From: Bin87 sp963666865 | GTDB lineage: Bacteria; Chloroflexota; Dehalococcoidia; Lucifugimonadales; UBA3495 | NCBI GenBank assembly: GCA_963666865.1 | Contig: OY763072.1 | Span: 1,240,001 to 1,304,000 of the forward strand | Direction: 5' to 3' | Length of the DNA: 64,000 nt | Shown here: positions 19,353-27,609 of the stretch, in pieces | Layout of the letters: every line of letters starts with the position of its first letter | How positions within the stretch are numbered: position 1 is the first letter of the stretch | The notes under the pieces: generated by a model | The model's input: only the letters and a program-made list of their open reading frames with translations | Told to the model about the DNA's origin: nothing | The model's database searches: none | Position numbers and translations under genes: made by a program

Positions 19353-19366
19353 TTATTCGCCCCTAC
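19343..19366. repeat. Truncated palindromic repeat, AT-core type
   Basis: This matches the AT-core palindrome except that the outer bases of its left arm are missing (GGGCGA core ... TCGCCCCTAC). The core supplies the TAA stop of the PHP gene. It lies 25 bases before the DinG-type helicase gene. Confidence 0.85.
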
Positions 19367-19390
19367 CTAACCGGGATTGAGCGGCCGTTC

Positions 19391-22282
19391 ATGACACAAA
19401 CGCTATTGCCCCGCAGCGACATATTTGAACGCCGGTTCGTCTGCATCGACCTGGAAACCACCGGGTTGCAGGCCCACTCCGACGCCATCATCGAGGTGGG
19501 CGCCGTCAAGTTCCAGGGCGGCGAGGTGCTGGAGCGTTACCAGACCTTCGTCAATCCGGGACGCCGGCAGATCCCGACGTTCATCCAGCAACTGACGTCA
19601 ATCAGCCCGGCGCAAATTGAGCGCGCTCCGGCCTTTGAGCAAATTGTTGAAGAGTTTGCCGACTTCGTGGGCGACCTTCCCGTGGTGGGCCATAACATCG
19701 CCTTCGACCTGGGCTTCCTGCGTTCCCACGGGCTTCACTTGAGCAACCACAGCTACAACACCTGGGACCTGGCATCCATATTCCTGCCCACCTTGCCCGA
19801 GTACAACCTGGTCGCGCTGGCGAAACACCTGGGTCTGGACCACCGCCAGGCCCACCGGGCCACCGCCGACGCCGAGACTACCGCGCTGGTTTTCCACCGG
19901 CTGTTGGAACTGGGAACGTCCTACCCCGCCGCCAAGATCGCCTTCATCGCCCGGGCGGCCCGGGCCGCCAACGCGTCCATCGCCGATCTGCTGGAAGGGC
20001 TGATACCCTACGCCGGGGGCGCCAACTCGGTCCGCCACGGCGGACTTGCAGCCCCAGGTCAGATTTCTCATGAAATCCGGGGCGCCGTAGGGCTCAACGG
20101 ACTGAATTTGGAAAGCCTGGCCAGTCGCCTGTCCGACGGATCTTCGACGGATCGGGCCGGCGATCCGGTCCGCAGCGCAGTGCGCCGGGAACTCACCGAG
20201 CAGCAGGTTGAGGAACTGCTGGAACCCCACGGTATATTCGCCCGGTCATTCCCCGGTTTTGAAAACCGGCCCCAGCAGGCCGAGATGCTCAAAGCGGTCA
20301 CTCGGGCCGTTTACCAGGGGCGCAAGCTCATCGTGGAGGGCGGTACCGGGATCGGCAAGAGCATTGCCTACCTGCTGCCGGCCGTGCTGTACGCCGCCAG
20401 CCGCGGGCAGCGGGTGGTCATCTCCACCAACACCATCAACCTGCAAGAACAGTTGATGAACAAGGACATTCCGGCGGTGGTCGAGATATTGGAGGAGGCC
20501 GGCATTCTACAGCCCAACGCCGTCAGGTACGCCCAGCTCAAGGGGCGTTCCAACTACCTTTGCCTGCGGCGCTGGACCAGCCTGGGCAGTTCCGACAACC
20601 TGACGGAAGACGAGGCGCGGGTGCTGGGCAAAACGGCGGTATGGCTCGATGACACCGAGAACGGGGACCGAACCGATCTGAACCTGAGTTTCGGCGACCT
20701 GCGGGCGTGGTCGCGGCTGTGCGCCGACAACCAGGGCGTCTGCCAGTCCTTCCGGGGTGGCGCTCCCTGCTTCCTGCGCCAGGCCCGTCGCCGCGCCGAA
20801 TCGGCCCATATCCTCGTGGTGAACCACGCCCTGCTGCTGGCCGATCTGGCGGTGGGCGGCACCGTGCTCCAGGACTATCAACGGCTGATCGTTGATGAGG
20901 CCCATCACCTGGAGGAAGAAGCCAGTCGTCAGCTGGGCTTTGAGATCGCCGAAGACGACCTGCCCCAGGAGCTGGACAGCATCTATCGCCTGCTCAGATT
21001 TTTGACTGGAGCGGCTAGTCAGGCCGGCGAGGACGACAACGCGGCCCGGGCGCGTGATGCGCTCACCGGGGCTACCGCCGCCTGCAATCAGGCATTGCAG
21101 GGCTGGCAGCAGCTGTGGGGCGCCGTGACCCGCTTCTATCAGGCGGAAAGCCGGGGCGACCACGACCGGCAGCCGCTATCGCTGGACGCCGGCGTCCGGC
21201 AGAGCCGTGAATGGGGCACGGTGACGCTGGAATGGGAATCGCTGGCCACCTTCTTGACCGAGTGCGTAAATCGCCTGGCGGACGTGGAGCGAGCCGTTGG
21301 TCAGAGCAGTTTCAACTCGGCCGACGATGATAACGCCTCCGAATTGACCGGCTTCATTGAGGACATCGCCCTGCTGAACGAGCGGCTGGCGTCGGTTTTT
21401 GGCCGCTATGACGATGAACAGATCCAGTGGATCGACATGGTCCGGCGCAACCTCACCCTGCACTCCACGCCGCTGTCGGTGGCCTCCATCTTGTCGGATC
21501 AGCTGTTTGAGCAGAAGGAGTCGGTGGTGCTGACCAGTGCCACGCTGGCCACCGACGCCAATTTCGCTTTCCTCCGGCAGCGGATGGGCTTCCCGGAAGA
21601 AAGTGATGAGTTGCTGGTGGACAGCCCTTTCAACTACCGGCGGAACACGCTGCTCATGGTGCCCGACGATCTTCCCGACCCGCGCCGTGGCGCGGAACAC
21701 GCCCGGGGGACTGCCCAGGTCATCACCAACATGGCGCAGGCGTTGGACGGCCACCTGATGGCGCTGTTCACCTCCCACAGCGCGTTGCGAGAGGCGTCGT
21801 TCCAGGTGCGCGGGCCGCTGCGGGCTATGGGCATCACCGTGCTGGCCCAGGGTATCGACGGGACGCCCCGCCAGCTCATTGACCGTTTGCATTCCGATTC
21901 CCGCGCCGTGTTGCTGGGCACGGCCAGCTTCTGGGAGGGGGTCGATATGGAATCGGGCGTGCTGCGCGGGTTGCTCCTGTGCCGGCTGCCCTTTCCGGTG
22001 CCCAGCGATCCCATCATCAAAGCCCGGGGCAACCTGTACAACAATCCCTTCAACGAGTTCCAAGTGCCCCACGCCGTGTTGCGCTTCCGCCAGGGATTTG
22101 GCCGCCTCATCCGCAGCAAGGTTGACCGAGGCGCGGTGGTCATACTGGACCGTCGGATCCAGACTGCCAACTACGGCGACCGTTTCCTCAACGCCCTCCC
22201 GCCCTGCTCATTCGAGCGATCCAGCGTCAGCAGCGTGGGGGAACAGGCGGCGCGCTGGCTCCAGCTGGACCGGGCAATGTAG
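19391..22282 (+). CDS. Bifunctional DEDDh exonuclease / DinG-type XPD-family helicase
   Basis: A 963-residue fusion. The N-terminal DnaQ-like 3'-5' exonuclease (about residues 10-190) shows CIDLETTG, HNIAFDLGFL and HRATADAE, the DEDDh residues. The C-terminal superfamily 2 helicase has Walker A in VEGGTGIGKS, the DEAH box in LIVDEAHHLEEE, and motif VI in FRQGFGRLIRS. Four cysteines between motifs I and II (in NYLCLRR, LCADNQGVC and APCFLRQAR) fit an Fe-S cluster of the XPD/DinG type. It probably unwinds R-loops or damaged DNA in repair. Genes for three OGG1-like glycosylases follow on the same strand. Confidence 0.93.
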   Translation: MTQTLLPRSDIFERRFVCIDLETTGLQAHSDAIIEVGAVKFQGGEVLERYQTFVNPGRRQIPTFIQQLTSISPAQIERAPAFEQIVEEFADFVGDLPVVGHNIAFDLGFLRSHGLHLSNHSYNTWDLASIFLPTLPEYNLVALAKHLGLDHRQAHRATADAETTALVFHRLLELGTSYPAAKIAFIARAARAANASIADLLEGLIPYAGGANSVRHGGLAAPGQISHEIRGAVGLNGLNLESLASRLSDGSSTDRAGDPVRSAVRRELTEQQVEELLEPHGIFARSFPGFENRPQQAEMLKAVTRAVYQGRKLIVEGGTGIGKSIAYLLPAVLYAASRGQRVVISTNTINLQEQLMNKDIPAVVEILEEAGILQPNAVRYAQLKGRSNYLCLRRWTSLGSSDNLTEDEARVLGKTAVWLDDTENGDRTDLNLSFGDLRAWSRLCADNQGVCQSFRGGAPCFLRQARRRAESAHILVVNHALLLADLAVGGTVLQDYQRLIVDEAHHLEEEASRQLGFEIAEDDLPQELDSIYRLLRFLTGAASQAGEDDNAARARDALTGATAACNQALQGWQQLWGAVTRFYQAESRGDHDRQPLSLDAGVRQSREWGTVTLEWESLATFLTECVNRLADVERAVGQSSFNSADDDNASELTGFIEDIALLNERLASVFGRYDDEQIQWIDMVRRNLTLHSTPLSVASILSDQLFEQKESVVLTSATLATDANFAFLRQRMGFPEESDELLVDSPFNYRRNTLLMVPDDLPDPRRGAEHARGTAQVITNMAQALDGHLMALFTSHSALREASFQVRGPLRAMGITVLAQGIDGTPRQLIDRLHSDSRAVLLGTASFWEGVDMESGVLRGLLLCRLPFPVPSDPIIKARGNLYNNPFNEFQVPHAVLRFRQGFGRLIRSKVDRGAVVILDRRIQTANYGDRFLNALPPCSFERSSVSSVGEQAARWLQLDRAM

Positions 22283-22331
22283 CCCTGTAATTCAGATGGT
22301 TTCATTCGGATAGACGACTTTACCATCGCGG

Positions 22332-22359
22332 GTAGGGGCGAATAATTATTCGCCCCTAC
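22332..22359. repeat. 28-bp palindromic repeat, AT-core type
   Basis: A full perfect copy of the AT-core palindrome, placed between the DinG-type gene and the first OGG1-like gene, 22 bases before the GTG start of the latter. Its hairpin could shape the 5' leader of the glycosylase mRNA. Confidence 0.95.
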
Positions 22360-22381
22360 AACGAAACGGAAGGCTACTAAC

Positions 22382-23242
22382 GTGCAGCTAACCATCGCTC
22401 AGCCCTTCGACCTGGCCGAGAGCCTGGAGAGCGGGCAGGCCCACCGCTGGCGAAAACTGGAGGATGGCTGGTATTCCGGCGTCCTGGGCCGGCGCCTGAT
22501 CCATATCCGTCAGAATTCGGCGGGGGCGGAATATCGCGTAGCCAGAGCGTGTGTGGCCCTGGATATCGCCGAAACGGACCCATTGTTGCGTTCCTATTTC
22601 CGGCTGGACGACGATATCCATGCCATCTACGCTGACATCCGCCGCGACCGTCGGGTGGCGGAGATGGTGGCGCGGTATCCGGGCTTGCGCATCCTGCGGC
22701 AGGAGCCGTGGGAATGCACCGTGGCCTTCATCTGCTCGGCAACGTCCAACATCCCGCGCATCCACCAGAACATGGAGGCCATGGCGGACAGTCTGGGCGA
22801 GTCGTTGGAACTGGACGGCGAAGTGCGCCACACCTTCCCGTCCCCGGAGCGTCTGGCGTCGGCCGGCGAAGGTTTTCTCCGCGAATTGGGCCTGGGGTTC
22901 CGGGCGCCGTATGTCGTCGCGGCTGCCCGAAGAGTCTGCGACGGCGAGCTGGATCTGGACGAGTTGATCCGACTGCCCTACCCGGAGACCAAAGCTAGGC
23001 TGATGGACTGCTACGGCATTGGAGCCAAGATCGCCGATTGCATCGCCGTGTTCGCCCTGGAGAAGCTGGAAGCCTTCCCGGTGGACGTGTGGGTGCGCCG
23101 CGCCCTGGCCGAATGGTACTTCCCCATGCAGAAAAAGCCCCCCGACCGGGCCATGGTGGAATGGGCGCAGGACTACTTCGGCCAATACGCCGGCTACTCC
23201 CAGCAATACCTGTTCCACGGGCGGCGGCGGGAAGGGCGTTAG
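22382..23242 (+). CDS. OGG1-like 8-oxoguanine DNA glycosylase/lyase, copy 1
   Basis: A 286-residue protein of the OGG1 family. An N-terminal beta region has GQAHRW...GWYSGVLG and LRQEPWECTVAFICSATSNIPRI. The helix-hairpin-helix GIGAKIADCIAVFALEKLEAFPVD carries the catalytic lysine (Lys216) and aspartate (Asp235). It should excise oxidised purines and nick abasic DNA. The usual NNN of the SxNNNI loop reads SATSNI here. GTG is the start. Two paralogues follow at 24203 and 25110, with a Uma2 gene on the opposite strand in between. Confidence 0.88.
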   Translation: MQLTIAQPFDLAESLESGQAHRWRKLEDGWYSGVLGRRLIHIRQNSAGAEYRVARACVALDIAETDPLLRSYFRLDDDIHAIYADIRRDRRVAEMVARYPGLRILRQEPWECTVAFICSATSNIPRIHQNMEAMADSLGESLELDGEVRHTFPSPERLASAGEGFLRELGLGFRAPYVVAAARRVCDGELDLDELIRLPYPETKARLMDCYGIGAKIADCIAVFALEKLEAFPVDVWVRRALAEWYFPMQKKPPDRAMVEWAQDYFGQYAGYSQQYLFHGRRREGR

Positions 23243-23313
23243 GATGCCGCTTTTACGTAACGGCTCCGGGATTGAACAGACTGCCTTTCAGAACGTCGAT
23301 TTCGTCGAGCGAG

Positions 23314-24033
23314 CTACTGATTCCTCAGCCGATGGAGTTCGTTTTCCAGTTCCCGGATGCGCGCCTCGGCCTGGATGCGGGCCGCCCGCTCCTGATCGGC
23401 TCTGGCCCGCTGGGACTCATAGGTAGGGATGTGCTCTCCCGTGGCCGGGTCATGCCACCCCAGCCGGCCGGATTCCCATCGCAAGTGCAAGTTTAGCGCC
23501 GCGCTGTAACCCTGCAACACATCCTCATTCAACTCATCAATCGGGATCGGTACGTACCTCCCTCCCTCCAGCCGATCCCCGGCTAGCCGCGCGCCATGGT
23601 GCTCCCCGGTTGGGTCAAACCGCCAGTACTCCAGGATACCAAAAGCCGCGTAGGCATCCCGCTTTTCCTCAACATCACTCCGCCCCGTGCTCGCCGAAGC
23701 TATTTCCAGCACGAAATCCGGCGGCTTGCCCTGCTCTGAGATGACGTACCCGTTGCGCGCCCGGTAGGCCGCCGGATCCACGTCGAAGGCGATGAGCAGG
23801 TCGGGCACCCGCCGCTCGCTGGCCGAGGAGCCGGGTTCCCGGGCGATGTAACGTTCCGCGGTGACCAGGGTAGTGTCCGGGTTCCCCAGGAACTGGGCCA
23901 GGTGGTGGGTGTTGCCGGGTTCGTGCAGGTGCTCTACGGAGGTCATTTCGTCGGGGTGTCGCGGGGGCGGTTCCGGCAATTGGAACGCGGCGGGGTCGGG
24001 TGGAGATTGGGCGGGAAGTTTGGCAGTAGTCAT
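23314..24033 (-). CDS. Uma2 family (DUF820) endonuclease-fold protein with coiled-coil tail
   Basis: About 239 residues. The Uma2 core shows VPDLLIAFDVDP, PPDFVLEIASASTGRSDVEEKRDAYAAFGILEYWRFD, and a C-terminal segment rich in Arg/Glu/Gln (RARADQERAARIQAEARIRELENEL) that should form a coiled coil. I start at ATG 24033; the frame is open to 24114 but the first 27 codons look non-conserved. It interrupts the OGG1-like gene series on the opposite strand. It is one of four Uma2 genes here. Confidence 0.82.
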   Translation of the reverse strand: MTTAKLPAQSPPDPAAFQLPEPPPRHPDEMTSVEHLHEPGNTHHLAQFLGNPDTTLVTAERYIAREPGSSASERRVPDLLIAFDVDPAAYRARNGYVISEQGKPPDFVLEIASASTGRSDVEEKRDAYAAFGILEYWRFDPTGEHHGARLAGDRLEGGRYVPIPIDELNEDVLQGYSAALNLHLRWESGRLGWHDPATGEHIPTYESQRARADQERAARIQAEARIRELENELHRLRNQ

Positions 24034-24202
24034 GGCGCACCTGGCGAGGTTGGCTCGGATGCTGCTGCGGGCAGTCGGCGGGAGTGGGAACATTATACTC
24101 TGGTAAGGGGGCAACGGCAGGGGCGTTAGGCGATTATTGGCATGGTCAAGCAGAATGTTATGATAGGCTGGAACGAACCCGCCGGAGTTTGGAGGGATTT
24201 AG

Positions 24203-25108
24203 ATGGCGCGGGAACTGAAAATTGAGCAGCCTTTTGACTTGGGACTGAGCCTGACGATGGGGCAGGCGTTTCGCTGGCAGAAGATGCCCGACGGCTGGTT
24301 TTCGGGCGTGCTGGGCGAGCACCTTATCCACATCCGGCAAAACGGCGGCGTCAACGGCCCGGTTGAGTACCGAGCGGGCGGCCCGGATGGTGAGCGGGAT
24401 GCGAAGGACTCAGATGACGAAATGCTGCGCCGGTACTTCCGGGAGGATCAGGGAGTCCGCGCCGCCTATGCTGAAATCAGCAGGGATCCTTACGTTGCGG
24501 AACTGGTGGCGCAGTATCCAGGGATGAGGATTTTGAGGCAGGAGCCGTGGGAGTGTCTGGTCGCGTATATCTGCTCGGCGAACAACAACATACCCCGGAT
24601 CAGCAGCATCGTGGAACGGATCAGTGACGCATTCGGAGCGGAAGTCGAACTGGATGGCGAACAGCGCCGCACTTTCCCACAGTCCCAGCGGTTCCTTGCG
24701 GACCCGGATGCGGCCGAAACATTGGCCCGGCTAAAGTTGGGGTTACGTCGAGCCCCAAACATACTGGACGCGGCGCAGAGGGTGGCAGAGGGCCAGTTGG
24801 CTCTGGACGATTTGGCCGGTGAACCTTACTCCGTTGCTAAAGCAGAGTTGATGAAGTGCCGAGGCGTTGGTAATAAAATCGCCGACTGCATTGCCCTGTT
24901 CTCGTTGGACAAGCTCGATGCCTTTCCCGTGGACTTGCATATCGGCAGATCCTTGATGGAGAGATACGACTGCCCACTGTCGCAAAATGGTGGAAATCTG
25001 ACCAAAAGCACGTACAGGAAAACGGTTGATTGGGCGCTGGAGCACTTTGGCCCATATTGTGGTTTGGCCGGTCAGCATCTGTTCTACGCGCAACTAAAGG
25101 GAGATTGA
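24203..25108 (+). CDS. OGG1-like 8-oxoguanine DNA glycosylase/lyase, copy 2
   Basis: A 301-residue protein and the most canonical of the three. It has LRQEPWECLVAYICSANNNIPRI, and the HhH segment GVGNKIADCIALFSLDKLDAFPVD with Lys225 and Asp244 as the predicted Schiff-base nucleophile and general acid/base partner. The start ATG has GGAGGG at good spacing (GTTTGGAGGGATTTAG). One base separates its stop from the next paralogue, so copies 2 and 3 are co-transcribed with the PIN and nucleotidyltransferase genes. Confidence 0.9.
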   Translation: MARELKIEQPFDLGLSLTMGQAFRWQKMPDGWFSGVLGEHLIHIRQNGGVNGPVEYRAGGPDGERDAKDSDDEMLRRYFREDQGVRAAYAEISRDPYVAELVAQYPGMRILRQEPWECLVAYICSANNNIPRISSIVERISDAFGAEVELDGEQRRTFPQSQRFLADPDAAETLARLKLGLRRAPNILDAAQRVAEGQLALDDLAGEPYSVAKAELMKCRGVGNKIADCIALFSLDKLDAFPVDLHIGRSLMERYDCPLSQNGGNLTKSTYRKTVDWALEHFGPYCGLAGQHLFYAQLKGD

Positions 25109-25109
25109 A

Positions 25110-26105
25110 ATGGCACGCCAACTCCCTATAAGCCCACCCTTAAACCTGGCCCTGACTCTCACCACGGGACAGACTTTCCGCTGGCGTCCCTTTGGCGACG
25201 GTTGGTTTTCCGGAGTGGTCGGGCCGCATATGTTTCACGTCCGGCAGATTGACGGGGGAATTGAGTACGAGGCGGCCAGTCTGACGGGGTATGAAGACGA
25301 TCCGGACCAATGCCTGCGCCGCTATTTCCGGTTGGACGACGATATTGACGCCATTTACGCCAGCATCTCCCAGGATCCGAAAGTGGCTACGATTATGCGG
25401 GAGTTTCCGGGCCTGCGCCTGTTGCGGCAAGAGCCATGGGAGTGCCTGGTGTCCCAGTTGTGCGCGGCCCGCGCCGATGGGGAATCCAACGACGAACCAC
25501 TGGAAACTGCTGCGAAACACCTCGGGTCGAAACTGCAACTGGCGGGTGATATTCGTTACGCATTTCCAACCCCCAAACAATTGTTGTCCGACCATCGGCT
25601 GGCGCACATCGTCTGGAAGTGGCTGTTGGGTTCAGAACCGGCTTGGAACATCACTAAAATTACCAAGCTGGCCGAAGATAGCGAAATGGATTGGAGCGAA
25701 TTGCGCCGCCGTCCCTACGAGGAGGTTGCGCAAAATCTCCAGCAATTTCCGGGCGTCTCCGTCGAAACCGCCGACCGTATCGCCCTCTTCGCGCTGGACA
25801 AGCTGGAAGCGTTCCCACTGGACCGGTGGGTCTGGCGAGCTATCACCGAAGCCTACCCGGAATGGGGTTTCCCGGAAAAGGCAAAGCCCACCGATAAAGA
25901 GCTGCGCGAAGCGTCAGGGCGAGCCAGACTGGAATTCGGCGAATACGCCGGCTATGCCAACCAGTACCTGTTCTACTGGCGACGTCGGCACGGCTACGAA
26001 CCGCTGTCTTTCGCCCATCGCTGGCATGGCAAATTCAGATTACCCCCCGGAATGACGGCGGATGACGTCCGTTACGAATACCTGTCGCGGAAGTACTTGT
26101 CCTGA
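25110..26105 (+). CDS. OGG1-like paralogue lacking the catalytic lysine, copy 3
   Basis: A 331-residue paralogue clearly aligned to copy 2 across the N-terminal domain (GQTFRW...GWFSGVVG; LRQEPWECLVSQLC) and the HhH region. The catalytic Lys is replaced by Glu219 (GVSVETADRIALFALDKLEAF), while the Asp is kept in FPLD. The conserved ICSANNNI loop has become LCAARADGES, and there is a C-terminal extension of about 35 residues. Base excision by the OGG1 mechanism should be impossible; it may bind DNA, regulate, or be decaying. There is no stop or frameshift, so it appears to be under constraint. The stop overlaps the PIN start (TGATG). Confidence 0.82.
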   Translation: MARQLPISPPLNLALTLTTGQTFRWRPFGDGWFSGVVGPHMFHVRQIDGGIEYEAASLTGYEDDPDQCLRRYFRLDDDIDAIYASISQDPKVATIMREFPGLRLLRQEPWECLVSQLCAARADGESNDEPLETAAKHLGSKLQLAGDIRYAFPTPKQLLSDHRLAHIVWKWLLGSEPAWNITKITKLAEDSEMDWSELRRRPYEEVAQNLQQFPGVSVETADRIALFALDKLEAFPLDRWVWRAITEAYPEWGFPEKAKPTDKELREASGRARLEFGEYAGYANQYLFYWRRRHGYEPLSFAHRWHGKFRLPPGMTADDVRYEYLSRKYLS

Positions 26106-26509
26106 TGCTGATTGACAACAACATACTGCTTGACTTTGCGCTCAACCGGCCGCCGAACCCTTTGGCCGCGCGGGAGCTTATCCATCGGATTGAGACTACC
26201 GCAACAACCGCCTTTGTCGCCTGGCACACCATAGCCACGTGCCACTTCATCTTGCAGCGCGACATCAACCGGGCAACCGCGCGGGCTTTCGTCGAGCAAA
26301 TGGTCAGCCTGTTGACGGTAGCCCCTGTCGGTCACCAATCCCTGCTGTACGCTCTGTCCCTCCCCATGCGCGATTTCGAAGACGCCATGCAGGTTGCCGC
26401 CGCACAAGCCGCCGGCGTCCAGTACATCATTACCCGAAACATCCGAGACTTCACCAACTCCCCCATCCCCGCCATCACCCCGGAACAAGCGTTGCAAGAT
26501 CTGTTCTAA
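26105..26509 (+). CDS. PIN domain protein (VapC-like)
   Basis: A 134-residue PIN fold: MLIDNNILLDFALNRP (first Asp), then MRDFEDAMQVAAAQAAGVQYIITRNIRDF, with the Asp/Glu cluster and the conserved ITRNxxDF motif. It is a probable Mg2+-dependent RNase. The start overlaps the stop of OGG1-like copy 3 (TGATG) and its own stop overlaps the next start (TAATG), so it sits inside a tightly coupled operon. No canonical antitoxin is adjacent, which suggests either a solitary PIN protein or an unconventional partner. Confidence 0.82.
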   Translation: MLIDNNILLDFALNRPPNPLAARELIHRIETTATTAFVAWHTIATCHFILQRDINRATARAFVEQMVSLLTVAPVGHQSLLYALSLPMRDFEDAMQVAAAQAAGVQYIITRNIRDFTNSPIPAITPEQALQDLF

Positions 26510-27168
26510 TGACCGCTCGACTCATTCCATCGTCCTTCACCTCCGCCATCCTGCTCGCCGCTGGCGTGTCCCGTCGCATGGGCACGCTGAAAGCCCTGCT
26601 GGACTGGCAGGGCCGGTTCCTCATCATCCACCAAATTGTCGCCCTGCGCGAGGCCGGAGCGGACGAGGTAGTGGTGGTGCTGGGCCACCGGGCCGACGAG
26701 TTGCAGGCGCGCATCGGGGTGAATAGCGACGTGTACGCCCTGGGCAACGTGCGGTGCGTGGTCAACCCCGATTACGCCCAGGGGAAAACCACTTCCATCA
26801 AAGCGGGGCTGCGCGCGATCTCCGCTGCTGACGACTCTGCCGGGCCGATTTTGTTCCTTAACGTCGATCAGCCTCGCAGCCCTGGCATCGTGCGGCGGGT
26901 GCTCGAGGCCCATCGGGACGGCGATGGCGCCTTGATCACCATACCGACCTGCAACGGCAAGGGCGGCCATCCCATCGCCGTCAGTCGCAAGCTGTACGGC
27001 GAACTGCTGGACATCACCGAGGCTACCCAGGGAATGCGCGCCGTGACGGAGCGGCACCAGGCTGCAACACAGCGGGTTGAACTGGGCGCGCCTGAACTGC
27101 TGTGGGACGTGAATACGCCGGAGCAATATCAGGCGGCGTTGGCGGCCGCGGCGTCCGCCGGGCCGTAG
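26509..27168 (+). CDS. MobA/MocA-like nucleotidyltransferase
   Basis: A 219-residue NTP transferase with the signature AILLAAGVSRRMGTLKALL, the metal-binding Asp in LFLNVDQPRSPG, and GKGGHPIAVSR. This pattern fits molybdenum-cofactor cytidylyl- or guanylyltransferases, which finish the cofactor for CO/xanthine-dehydrogenase-type or formate-dehydrogenase-type enzymes. Both enzyme types are encoded in this window. The start ATG overlaps the PIN stop. The gene converges on the RNA gene at 27192-27465 and shares its terminator hairpin. Confidence 0.85.
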   Translation: MTARLIPSSFTSAILLAAGVSRRMGTLKALLDWQGRFLIIHQIVALREAGADEVVVVLGHRADELQARIGVNSDVYALGNVRCVVNPDYAQGKTTSIKAGLRAISAADDSAGPILFLNVDQPRSPGIVRRVLEAHRDGDGALITIPTCNGKGGHPIAVSRKLYGELLDITEATQGMRAVTERHQAATQRVELGAPELLWDVNTPEQYQAALAAAASAGP

Positions 27169-27190
27169 CGGCGCAGCCTGTCGCCGTCCC

Positions 27191-27230
27191 AAAAAAAGAT
27201 CCGGGGCCCGATGAACAGTCGGTGCCCCGG
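27191..27230 (-). terminator. Intrinsic terminator of the RNA gene, possibly bidirectional
   Basis: On the minus strand, CCGGGGC pairs with GCCCCGG, extended inside by CCGA/TCGG across a bulged A, with a seven-base loop, then ATC and seven T residues. On the plus strand the same hairpin is followed by CTTTCTGTT and could terminate the nucleotidyltransferase transcript. Confidence 0.85.
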
Positions 27231-27465
27231 CTTTCTGTTCCTATCGTACCGCCGCTCTCAGGCGGCTGCTCCGATGGGATTTCTCCCTGTCGGCGCCCTC
27301 CCCGGTATCGTCATACCGCTGCGGCTGCGCCAACAGGGCTTTTACAGGGGAAATGCCAACTATGGTTCAGCGTTATCAGCGAAACCACTTCTAACCTCCT
27401 GCATTGACGACGGCTTTGCCATCGGGTTTTCGGCGGGTGGGAGTTCCCTGCACCCCCAGCACCTT
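27192..27465 (-). ncRNA. Candidate stand-alone structured RNA of about 274 nt, family unknown
   Basis: The minus strand has a near-consensus sigma-70 promoter (27472-27500), then about 274 bases without a convincing reading frame, ending in a strong intrinsic terminator (27191-27230). The predicted RNA folds well. One hairpin pairs CCCTGTTGGCGC with GCGCCGACAGGG (12 bp) around an inner stem CGGTAT/ATACCG. Others are GAUGGC-AAA-GCCGUC and GGGA-GAAA-UCCC. I looked for RNase P, tmRNA, SRP, 6S, T-box and common riboswitch signatures and found none convincing. No minus-strand gene lies downstream to be regulated, so a trans-acting RNA is more likely than a leader. Ends are estimated. Confidence 0.6.
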
Positions 27466-27471
27466 GAATAC

Positions 27472-27500
27472 ATAGTATATCGTTCAGCGATGCCTGTCAA
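27472..27500 (-). promoter_or_regulatory. Sigma-70-type promoter for the RNA gene
   Basis: Minus strand: TTGACA (27500-27495), a 17-base spacer, then TACTAT (27477-27472). This is a perfect -35 with a four-of-six -10 at optimal spacing. The predicted start of transcription is near 27465. Confidence 0.75.
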
Positions 27501-27540
27501 CACCCCTATACCCGCAATTTTTGATGATTTTTATCGACAT

Positions 27541-27569
27541 TTGCCGCATCAGCCCGTCTATGGTCTAAA
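27541..27569 (+). promoter_or_regulatory. Possible sigma-70-type promoter for the LLM oxidoreductase gene
   Basis: TTGCCG at 27541-27546 and TCTAAA at 27564-27569 are separated by 17 bases, about 40 bases before the ATG at 27610. Both hexamers match consensus only in part. It is divergent from the RNA-gene promoter. Confidence 0.35.
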
Positions 27570-27609
27570 CTACCCCGCAAACGGTCAAAATCAGGGAGAA
27601 TCCACAACC

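Noticed and set aside
27192..27465. TPP riboswitch, because GGGGGTGC and CTGAGA both occur
   Set aside because: The two motifs are about 150 bases apart, the ACCTGAT part is missing, and no downstream gene exists on that strand.
27211..27609. N-terminal extension of the LLM oxidoreductase reading frame
   Set aside because: It overlaps the RNA gene and terminator, is not protein-like, and a good ribosome-binding site precedes ATG 27610.
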